NCBI GenBank assembly: GCA_947470515.1 | Contig: CANITF010000024.1 | Coordinates: forward strand, 1 to 48,899 | Source of the DNA: Flavobacteriales bacterium | Lineage (GTDB): Bacteria > Bacteroidota > Bacteroidia > Flavobacteriales_D > Crocinitomicaceae | Direction: 5' to 3' | DNA length: 48,899 nucleotides | Part shown: positions 9,401 to 15,602 of the stretch, piece by piece | Position numbering within the stretch: the stretch's first letter is position 1 | Layout of the letters: each line of letters starts with the position of its first letter | Notes under the pieces: model-generated | Database searches by the model: none | Told to the model about the DNA's origin: nothing | The model's input: only the letters and a program-made list of their open reading frames with translations | Program-made: the position numbers and the translations under genes

Positions 9401-10646
9401 AAATCTTGATCCATATGATTGCAGACCAGATCTTTTACCTTATTTGAATCCGTGTAATTACAAAGATGAATCTGGTCAAGATCCTGATAAGCTTTTCGCT
9501 AAAATATTAGGAGGAGGAATTGCACCTCACAGAATGGTTGGTTATCAAGCTGATTTTATGCCTTTGGCTTATTTTAATACAACCTCACCTGGTTCGTATA
9601 AAAATAATGCATCAATCAGCTTCTTACCAAGTGTAAATATTGTTATTACAAGTGATAAATCACTTTGGACACGTTGCCCAGTTATTGAAATGGGAAGAAC
9701 AACCGCTTTAAACGTTGGTGGTGCAGCTTCAGGTGCAATGAGAAAAAGTGCAAGTGTAGACAAAAATGGTAATCCTGATGGAACTGGAACAGGCATGGGT
9801 TGGTTTCCAGGTTATGCAGTTGACTTAGAGTCGGGTGCACGATTATACATGTCTTTTGGAGAGAATTCATTCCTTGCTGCTGAAAATGGAGCCGATATGA
9901 TGTGGAATCCTTCAGAGCGTTTTACTGATGATATTGGAACGCCATTAATGGGTGGAGTGCATCCAGTTTTCGTTTATAGTTATAAGCAATTAACAATAAA
10001 TAATTTTACAGCTGGTTATGATTTCCCTGCTTATGATAAGAATAGTGCAGAAGGAAATGGTGGAAATGCTCTTTATCAAAAAATGTTAAGTGTTGAATTA
10101 AACAGTCCTGCAGCTAAAAGAGAGCTATATGGCAGTTTATCTTGGATTGCTTATCCAATGCTGCAATTTGGACAAACACTAAATTCTACTGATGTGACTA
10201 TTAAACTAAGAGTCAATAAGGAGTATAAAAACTTTGTTGGTTCGGGTGAAAATGGTGGTAAGCCAATGTACTCTTGGTCAATGGATGATATCTCAACGCT
10301 GGAAGCTAGTAAAGATGAAAGAGTTGATGCTCTTAAATTGATTAATGTTGTGCCAAACCCTTATTATGCTTTTTCTGAATATGAAAGAACAAGATTAGAC
10401 ACAAGAGTTAAAATAACGAATTTGCCACAAATTTGTACTATTAGAATTTATACCGTAAATGGTAAGTTAGTTCGAACATTCAAAAAAGACAGTGAAGTAA
10501 CTTCAATTGATTGGGATCTTAATAATAATAAAGCAATTCCAGTCGCTGGAGGTGTGTATTTGATTCATGTTGAGGTACCTGAAGTAGGTGAAGTCATATT
10601 GAAGTTCTTTGGAGGAATGAGACAAGTTGACACGCAAGGTATTTAA
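6468..10646 (+). CDS. Giant secreted surface protein with T9SS-like C-terminal domain
   Basis: A 1392-residue secreted protein with an N-terminal signal-like segment (1-22). An N-terminal block around residues 55-125 contains YEVPKGSG, FAGALWMGG and GNDFWPGPL, which I recall from uncharacterised Bacteroidota and Ignavibacteria surface proteins. A D-rich loop (DRNADGVYNPQLDGDYP) about residues 223-240 looks like a calcium-binding loop. The C-terminal ~90 residues (NVVPNPYYAFSEYE, then IYTVNGKLVRTF, VAGGVYLIHV and GGMRQVD at the end) have the shape of a type A T9SS sorting domain but continue past the usual end. No catalytic motif was recognised. Its place between a TonB receptor and a PorV paralogue suggests delivery by T9SS and assembly with the receptor; this is inference. 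Confidence 0.8.
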   Translation: MAKQLITVILGVSIFWSNSALSYLGPNDKPGKVSTQVLKGANCAPSAAKLIMQFNDVKALIETGGSMFQNRAAAVASYEVPKGSGLNAIFAGALWMGGTDVNGQLKLAALRYREGNDFWPGPLTVTPNSGTYNPLYPVGDDVVRDFGEANIDPDQCIAYDQFYTIRKAEIVRYSIWWECTNGLTTDGCDDITEPTADELNRIYGWPAHGDVSRGQDYFLAPYYDRNADGVYNPQLDGDYPWYDDIMGRDDIECGVDRRISLFGDETHWWVFNDKGNIHTETQGDPIGMEIRAQAFSFATSDEVNRMTFYNYELINRGTQTLYDTYFAQYLDADVGNYNDDYAGCDVSRGLGYMYNGDLVDETNGGKPGYGENPPAIGCDFFEGPYQDADNIDNVGPYFNEVTQLNVVPSVIEAIAGKGIVYKGVGIGYSDGLVDNERFGMRRFTYYNSTGGAAHSDPTTAAAYYNYMNGEWANGSEMFYGGMGYDGSSGVQTVPTDYMFPSDSDPLNWATGGVDMTGLFPNGWDESTNNNAAGDRRFVQSAGPFILKPGAVNNITVGIVFGRGSDGDLFSSVEAMKRADTKAQALFDACFKILDPPSAPKLTIQELNNELILMIENPYGNNYKEQYAEEDEINITDPTLDRFFRFEGYQIYQLASDEGSVADITDPNLARLVAQCDIKNDISRIVNFEFDEALGFAVPVEKVDGENKGLRHSFQIKEDAFAQGVRTLVNHKTYYFVAVAYAFNEFKKYIPTDPLNLDGQKLPYISSRLSYDGTAVKSVSAIPHNPSPEFAGTNQRIGYGSSPRITRLDGHGNGNRSLEFTSATLSNILNNGYMENPEYEYGGGPINVKVVDPLNLVDGYFECKFRNYIPSNWNAADTASWVIYRYSAKNGELLDSVYSETTIKMDNEQIIPRWGVSVQINQEKYLGSGSQYERTTSIIDASVEFVDSSKRWLSFVPDNDAFYPTNWVRSGDYTPGTDPNLDPYDCRPDLLPYLNPCNYKDESGQDPDKLFAKILGGGIAPHRMVGYQADFMPLAYFNTTSPGSYKNNASISFLPSVNIVITSDKSLWTRCPVIEMGRTTALNVGGAASGAMRKSASVDKNGNPDGTGTGMGWFPGYAVDLESGARLYMSFGENSFLAAENGADMMWNPSERFTDDIGTPLMGGVHPVFVYSYKQLTINNFTAGYDFPAYDKNSAEGNGGNALYQKMLSVELNSPAAKRELYGSLSWIAYPMLQFGQTLNSTDVTIKLRVNKEYKNFVGSGENGGKPMYSWSMDDISTLEASKDERVDALKLINVVPNPYYAFSEYERTRLDTRVKITNLPQICTIRIYTVNGKLVRTFKKDSEVTSIDWDLNNNKAIPVAGGVYLIHVEVPEVGEVILKFFGGMRQVDTQGI

Positions 10647-10667
10647 TTGACTTTTAATATTTTTGAA

Positions 10668-11732
10668 ATGAAAAATAGTATGATATCTATAAAAAGTGTT
10701 CTTTTCGTTGGAGCGACGTTATTCAGTTTGACATCTTTCGCTGGTAATGAAGATCGAGTTGGTTCTGCTGGAGCGACGCAATTATTGGTAAATCCTTGGG
10801 CACGCAGTGCGGCATTAGGAGACGCTGGGGTTGCTTCGTCAAATGGTTTAGAAGCTACCTTTCTAAATATTGCTGGACTAGCAACTCTTGATAAAACTCA
10901 GATAAAATTTAATTACAGCAATTGGATGGGAAATGCAGGAATTTCTTTTAATTCTGCTGGAATCGCACAAAGAGTTTCTGAATCTGATGTGATTGCAGTA
11001 AGCATTCAATCAATGAATTTTGGTGACATTCCAATTACTACAGTTGCAAATCCAGAAGGGGATATTGGTTTCTTTTCTCCAAGAGCAACTATTTTCAATG
11101 TTGGTTATGCTAGATCATTTTCGGCTTCTATATCTGGAGGAATTAATTTTAAAATAATTTCTGAAAATATTTCTAATTTGAAAGCTTCAGGAATGGCAAT
11201 AGATGCTGGAATTAGATATGTTACTGGTGAACGTGATCAAATTAAATTCGGAATCGCATTGAAAAATGTTGGTCCTACAATGAGATACAAAGGAGATGGT
11301 TTAACCCAACAAGTGAGTTACAATTCAACGAGTATCATCGCATCGTTGGATGAGAGATCTGCAACTTTTGAAATGCCTTCTTTACTTTCAATTGGTGGTT
11401 CTTATGATTTTATTATCAATGAAAATAATAAGTTGAACGTAGCAGCAACATTTACGGCTAATTCTTTTTCAAGAGACCAATATCGTTTAGGTCTTGATTA
11501 TGCAATGACTGGTGAAAAAGTAGCATTCAATTTTAGAGCAGGATATGTTTACGAAAAGTTTCTATTCTCTGCAGAAAATAGATCGAATGCTTTAGTAGGT
11601 CCAACAGCTGGTTTTTCTGTTGATGCTTTAGTTGGAGAAAATAAAAGTGCGCTAGGAATTGAATACGGTGTAAGATTTGCCGGTATATTTGGTGTAATTC
11701 ATACAATTGGTGCAACTATCAGTTTGAAGTAA
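10668..11732 (+). CDS. PorV/PorQ-family outer-membrane protein
   Basis: A PorV/PorQ-family beta-barrel of 354 residues. I start it at ATG 10668 because this gives a clean signal peptide (KNSMISIKSVLFVGATLFS.., cleavage near SFAG), rather than at TTG 10647. The mature N-terminus (AGATQLLVNPWARSAALGDA, GLEATFLNIAGLA) is the hallmark of the family. PorV carries T9SS substrates from the SprA translocon to the attachment machinery; PorQ and other paralogues have related roles. The ORF is 21 nt after the giant surface protein and is followed by a strong terminator, so it is the last gene of the cassette. A dedicated shuttle or anchor for the preceding protein is a plausible inference. Confidence 0.85.
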   Translation: MKNSMISIKSVLFVGATLFSLTSFAGNEDRVGSAGATQLLVNPWARSAALGDAGVASSNGLEATFLNIAGLATLDKTQIKFNYSNWMGNAGISFNSAGIAQRVSESDVIAVSIQSMNFGDIPITTVANPEGDIGFFSPRATIFNVGYARSFSASISGGINFKIISENISNLKASGMAIDAGIRYVTGERDQIKFGIALKNVGPTMRYKGDGLTQQVSYNSTSIIASLDERSATFEMPSLLSIGGSYDFIINENNKLNVAATFTANSFSRDQYRLGLDYAMTGEKVAFNFRAGYVYEKFLFSAENRSNALVGPTAGFSVDALVGENKSALGIEYGVRFAGIFGVIHTIGATISLK

Positions 11733-11758
11733 ACCTAAATTTTTATATATTTGTTATT

Positions 11759-11792
11759 CAAGAGAGTCCTTTGGGGCTCTCTTGTTTTTGTT
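11759..11792 (+). terminator. Rho-independent terminator of the TonB/PorV cassette
   Basis: CAAGAGAGTCC and GGGCTCTCTTG form an 11-bp stem (with G-T wobble) around a TTTG-type loop, followed by TTTTTG. It lies 26 nt after the PorV-like stop and before greA. Confidence 0.88.
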
Positions 11793-11819
11793 TAGTATAA
11801 AAGGATTAAATCATTTAGA

Positions 11820-12293
11820 ATGTCACAAATAAGTTATTATACAGCGGAAGGATTAAAAAAATTGAAAGACGAATTGCATGAAATGAAAACTGTGCAACGA
11901 CCTTCTATTTCTAATCAAATTGCAGAAGCCCGCGATAAAGGCGATTTATCAGAGAATGCTGAATACGACGCTGCAAAAGAAGCTCAAGGTCTGTTAGAAA
12001 TGAAAATTGCTAAGTTAGACTCGATTGTAGCTTATGCTCGTGTAATTGATAATACCAATATCGACAATTCGAAAGTATTTATCCTTTCGAAAGTCAAAAT
12101 CAAGAATGTAGCGAACGGAATGGAAATGGAATATATGCTTGTTGCAGAAAATGAAGCAAGCTTAAAGGACAAGAAAATTTCTATTGACTCTCCAATTGGA
12201 AAAGGATTGCTAGGCAAGAAGCAAGGCGATATTGCTGATGTTCAAACGCCGAATGGAATTATTCAATTCGAAATTGTTGACATATCAAGATAA
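11820..12293 (+). CDS. greA: Transcription elongation factor GreA
   Basis: The 157-residue GreA rescues backtracked RNA polymerase by stimulating transcript cleavage in the secondary channel. The N-terminal coiled coil carries the tip motif ARDKGDLSENAEYDAAKEAQ (about residues 38-57) with the catalytic acidic pair (D and E of GDLSENAE). The C-terminal FKBP-like domain includes SPIGKGLLGKKQGD, typical of the family. The length matches the usual ~158 residues. The stop TAA shares one base with the ATG of the following HIT gene (TAATG), indicating coupling. Confidence 0.96.
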   Translation: MSQISYYTAEGLKKLKDELHEMKTVQRPSISNQIAEARDKGDLSENAEYDAAKEAQGLLEMKIAKLDSIVAYARVIDNTNIDNSKVFILSKVKIKNVANGMEMEYMLVAENEASLKDKKISIDSPIGKGLLGKKQGDIADVQTPNGIIQFEIVDISR

Positions 12294-12682
12294 TGAGTTC
12301 GATATTTACTAAAATAGTTCTTGGTGAAATACCTTGTTACAAAGTGGCTGAAAATGATAAATTTTTAGCTTTTTTGGATATTACACCAATTAAAAAAGGA
12401 CATGTTTTAGTAATTCCAAAGTTGGAAGTAGATTATATTTTTGATCTTGAAGATGAATTGCTTTCTGAAATGATTGTATTTTCAAAAACTGTCGCAATCA
12501 AAATAAAAAAAATCCTTCCATGTAAAAAAGTTGGTGTAACAGTTATCGGTTTGGAAGTTCCACATGCTCACATTCACTTAGTACCAATGAATGTTTTGAA
12601 TGATATGAATTTTGCAAATCCCAAATTAAGTTTTGAAAAGTTGGAATTTGAAGATTTAGCCAATCAGTTATTTAATGCATAG
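12293..12682 (+). CDS. HIT-family nucleotide-binding hydrolase
   Basis: This 129-residue histidine-triad protein belongs to the Hint/adenosine-phosphoramidase class. The active-site motif HAHIHLVPM (about residues 94-102) is intact, and FLDITPIKKGHVLVIPK matches the core fold. The N-terminus reads SIFTKIVLGEIP where many Hint proteins have CIFCKI..GEIP, so the zinc-binding cysteines are missing; that is common and need not affect catalysis. It overlaps greA by 1 nt, a pairing I recall from several Bacteroidota. Confidence 0.92.
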   Translation: MSSIFTKIVLGEIPCYKVAENDKFLAFLDITPIKKGHVLVIPKLEVDYIFDLEDELLSEMIVFSKTVAIKIKKILPCKKVGVTVIGLEVPHAHIHLVPMNVLNDMNFANPKLSFEKLEFEDLANQLFNA

Positions 12683-12732
12683 CAATTTTTTGGTTTAATT
12701 ATTGTCAATTAATTGTGAATAATAATACTTAA

Positions 12733-13779
12733 GTGAAATCACAGTTACAATATAAATTTTTAAGTCTTGTTTTCTTCATTCTACTAGGAGGAAAAGTTTT
12801 GGCTGCTGAACCACCATTAAATATTTTATTTATTGGAAATAGCTTCACGCACATGAACAGCATGCCTAAGATGTTTGATCGAATTGCGACGTCCAACAAG
12901 CAAAAAGTTCATGTTGAAATGAGTGCAAAAAGCAATCATACATTCAAAATGCATTGCGAACGCCCAGAAATGTTTGATAAAATCAAATCACGAAAATGGG
13001 ATTACGTGATTATTCAAGGATTTAGTAGAGAATTAATTGATGATTATAGCTATATTGATACAGCGTGTATACCTTATTTTAACGAGATTGTTGATTCAAT
13101 TTATATAAGTAATCCCTGCACAAGTATCTTATTATATGAAACTTGGGGCTATAAAAATGGGTTAAATGATAGCACGCATGTCATGACGTTTGATGCTATG
13201 ACTGATTTCATTGAGCGAGGGTATAAGTACTTGTCTGAATTGTATAATATCCCAATTGTGCCAGTTGGAAAAGTATGGCAAGACGTTACAAATAAACACA
13301 AAGGGATTAATTTATATGCTGAAGATTTAGCACATCCAAGTCAATATGGTTCTTATTTAGTTGCTTGTTCTTTTTACACGGCAATTTTTAAAAAGTCAGC
13401 GGACGATAGTTTTACAGATGGATTAGATCCTGTTAAAATAAAAGCTATTCATGCGTCTGCATATAACTATATATTGACCAATATTGACATGTATAAGTTG
13501 AAAATGAATTCAATGTTTGTGTCAAGTGAAAAATTGAAAAATGGTAATTTAAAAGTTCGTTGTAAAGAGTATTTCCGTGACGCTGATTCTATAAGATGGG
13601 ATTTTGGTGATGGGAAATTCTCGAATTATCATTCATTGAGTCACGTTTACACAAAAGAAGGGACGTACCTAATTAAACTAACTGTTTTTGACAAATGTGG
13701 AGTGCGGGTTTTATTTAAAGAGGAAACGCTTAAAAAAGTAAAAGTTCCACCCAAAACAACTTCTCCTCCAAAGCAGTAA
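12733..13779 (+). CDS. Secreted SGNH/GDSL-type hydrolase with PKD domain
   Basis: A 348-residue exported protein. The GTG at 12733 is the only start that keeps the signal peptide (residues 1-25, ending KVLAAEPP). ILFIGNSFTHMNSMP (31-45) is the block I serine motif of DUF4886-like SGNH hydrolases, with S37 the likely nucleophile. YVIIQGFSRE is a block III-like segment, and AEDLAHPSQYGSYL supplies the Asp-x-x-His pair. A PKD-like Ig domain follows at about 265-335 (IRWDFGDGKFSN, YTKEGTYLIKLTVFD), then a short lysine/proline-rich tail. There is no T9SS sorting domain. Acyl-ester or acetyl-sugar hydrolysis outside the cytoplasm is likely; the substrate is unknown. It lies 50 nt after the HIT gene but may have its own promoter. 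Confidence 0.78.
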   Translation: MKSQLQYKFLSLVFFILLGGKVLAAEPPLNILFIGNSFTHMNSMPKMFDRIATSNKQKVHVEMSAKSNHTFKMHCERPEMFDKIKSRKWDYVIIQGFSRELIDDYSYIDTACIPYFNEIVDSIYISNPCTSILLYETWGYKNGLNDSTHVMTFDAMTDFIERGYKYLSELYNIPIVPVGKVWQDVTNKHKGINLYAEDLAHPSQYGSYLVACSFYTAIFKKSADDSFTDGLDPVKIKAIHASAYNYILTNIDMYKLKMNSMFVSSEKLKNGNLKVRCKEYFRDADSIRWDFGDGKFSNYHSLSHVYTKEGTYLIKLTVFDKCGVRVLFKEETLKKVKVPPKTTSPPKQ

Positions 13780-13789
13780 GCAAACGTAT

Positions 13790-13985
13790 GTGAGTTTATA
13801 GTTAAGATTTTATAGCAATTTCCTTGAGCTTTTGCCGAAGGGTTTATAGTTGAAGTTGTGAGTTATGAGAGACTAAGTGATGAGATTACAGTTTGCTTTC
13901 TATGTGGACTATGTGCCTATGTGGTTAAAAAGTGATGAGTTTAGCACTGATAGTTTGTTTTCTATGTGCACTGTATCCTAGTGGT
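13790..13985. repeat. Degenerate copies of the left-edge 154-bp repeat
   Basis: TGAGCTTTTGCCGAAGGG with the next ten bases (13825-13852) is identical to a 28-nt stretch of the 154-bp unit at 1-470. It is followed by TGAGTTA/TGAGAGA-type heptamers, then two imperfect copies of the TTTCTATGTG..CTATG..CCTATG segment (about 13895-13930 and 13953-13980) and GAGTTTAGCACTGATAG. It fills the convergent gap and ends at the stop of the next gene. Confidence 0.75.
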
Positions 13986-13987
13986 TA

Positions 13988-15151
13988 TTATATTTCTTTG
14001 TTATTGAATCTTTTTCTAACCGGAATAATAATGTCTAAGACTTTATTCAAGAATTTGGTAAGTGAATTTAAATAATAAATCATTACAACGAACAACGTAA
14101 TGAAAAGTGCAGCACCAATTCCAGCTTCATACGGATTCAAAGGGTTGTGCGATTTATTAAAGAAAGTTCCAATACCAATTCTAATTACCGCTCCATATAG
14201 CAGCATCATGTGAATGATAAAAATAGACAAGGTATTTTGACCAATTTTGATAAACAGATTTTCTTTGATTTTAACTAACTTTTCAAAAGTTGCTAATATC
14301 CCAAGCACAATTAAAACCCAGCCCAACGTTTCAAATAGCCAGTTGGCACGAACTAAATAGTTGACATCACCAGCGATACTCTTAACACATAAATTAATGA
14401 AAAGAAGAATTTCTGTTGAGTAAAAAGTAAGTGTTAGCCCCAAACCAAATAGAAACATAGGGATATTCCATTTGGTTTTGTTGATCCATTTAGAATGTAA
14501 AAGAACACCAATTCCAGCACCAAAAAAGGTGTATCCTAAATTTGGTGCGAGTGGAAATAACGAGCGACTTGCTGGTGCATGAATCATGTTTTGAAGAAAG
14601 TTCGGCCATCCATAAGGCCATCCAACTTTCACTCCGTCAACTTTGATTTCGCTTAAAGGTGCATAAAGACTGAAAATCAAACAAGACACCCCAAAATAAT
14701 AAACCCAAAGAGGAATTACTTTCGTTAATTTATACAAACCATAAACAAGTAATAATAAGAGTATTCCATAAGCAATACATTGAAGAATATGGAAACTATT
14801 TGGATTCAACAAATATCCCCAAAAAAGTAATTCTAAAACGCGCTTAAATCCTTTTTTAATGCGGTCATTGCCGAAATAGGGTTTGTTATCCGTTCCAAAC
14901 AATAAATAGACGAAAATCATCCCGGTCATTGTAAGAAACATTGGAGAAGTATATCCTCTTATGATGTGCCATATATCGTAAACCAAGAAATCAGGATTTA
15001 CAAAATGGGGATCAGGACTCCTGAACTGTTCACCTAATGTCAAATCTATAAAATGACCTTCTAACATCAATAAAATAGCAAAGGATCTTGCAATATCAAT
15101 GAAATAGATACGAGGGCGTTTTACGACAGGAAGAATGGATTCTCTCGACAT
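13988..15151 (-). CDS. Multi-pass acyltransferase, HGSNAT/DUF1624-like
   Basis: A 387-residue integral membrane protein with about ten hydrophobic helices and no signal peptide. The N-terminal RIYFIDIARSFAILLMLEGH (residues 13-32) is the signature of the heparan-alpha-glucosaminide acetyltransferase (DUF1624) and acyltransferase-3 group, in which a conserved D..R...I..M..GH segment begins the catalytic domain. SPMFLTMTGMIFVYLL is also typical. Such proteins move acyl groups across the membrane onto sugars or other acceptors; the acceptor here is not evident. The gene is isolated, with repeat copies on both sides and a 14-bp palindrome 84 nt upstream of its ATG. Confidence 0.75.
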   Translation of the reverse strand: MSRESILPVVKRPRIYFIDIARSFAILLMLEGHFIDLTLGEQFRSPDPHFVNPDFLVYDIWHIIRGYTSPMFLTMTGMIFVYLLFGTDNKPYFGNDRIKKGFKRVLELLFWGYLLNPNSFHILQCIAYGILLLLLVYGLYKLTKVIPLWVYYFGVSCLIFSLYAPLSEIKVDGVKVGWPYGWPNFLQNMIHAPASRSLFPLAPNLGYTFFGAGIGVLLHSKWINKTKWNIPMFLFGLGLTLTFYSTEILLFINLCVKSIAGDVNYLVRANWLFETLGWVLIVLGILATFEKLVKIKENLFIKIGQNTLSIFIIHMMLLYGAVIRIGIGTFFNKSHNPLNPYEAGIGAALFITLFVVMIYYLNSLTKFLNKVLDIIIPVRKRFNNKEI

Positions 15152-15234
15152 TTATAAAATAGTTGAAAGCAAAGATACATAAATGTCAAGTTTCATCAAG
15201 CGTTTTGTATGGATTCGAATTAATAATATTTTGA

Positions 15235-15248
15235 TATCGTTAACGATA
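15235..15248. promoter_or_regulatory. 14-bp perfect palindrome, candidate operator
   Basis: TATCGTTAACGATA is a perfect 14-bp palindrome centred 90 nt upstream of the acyltransferase start. A related TTATCGTTATGATAA occurs in the loop of the hairpin at 30860-30918. No promoter elements are clear nearby. Confidence 0.35.
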
Positions 15249-15344
15249 ATTTAATTGATAGAAATAAATCGAAATTGTGATCAAGGATCGTAATACAAAT
15301 TTCCGCAGTACTTAGCGAAGCGTTCTCATCGACCAGCGGGAGAT

Positions 15345-15515
15345 AACTAGTTCGTAAAGCGACTTCGAAGATAATCGAAAAGTAAATTCATGGTAATCAT
15401 GAGCTTTATCGACGGTCGCTATTCGCCGCAATGCAATGAAGAAGAGTGAAGTTCCTTGGATAATTTGTGAAAAAGCATTTTTTGTTACTTTTTGTTGCTT
15501 TGGACAAAAAGTAAG
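15345..15515. repeat. Dispersed ~170-bp intergenic repeat, copy A
   Basis: This copy matches copy B at 30590-30758 in the same orientation. Shared blocks are AACTAGTTCGTAAAGCGACT TCGAAG, GGTAATCATGAGCTTTATCG ACGGTC, and a 68-nt perfectly identical 3' part (15448-15515). The identical part ends in a hairpin with an 11-bp stem, TTACTTTTTGT / ACAAAAAGTAA, and an 8-nt loop (15485-15514). It occupies most of the 451-nt gap 15152-15602, in which I see no gene. Confidence 0.88.
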
Positions 15516-15602
15516 AAAGGTTAAAATAGCGAATGTTTATCGAATTTTATTTAGCAAATGAACTTCGTGGTATATCGCAGTTGAAAAAACTAAATGAAAT
15601 AT

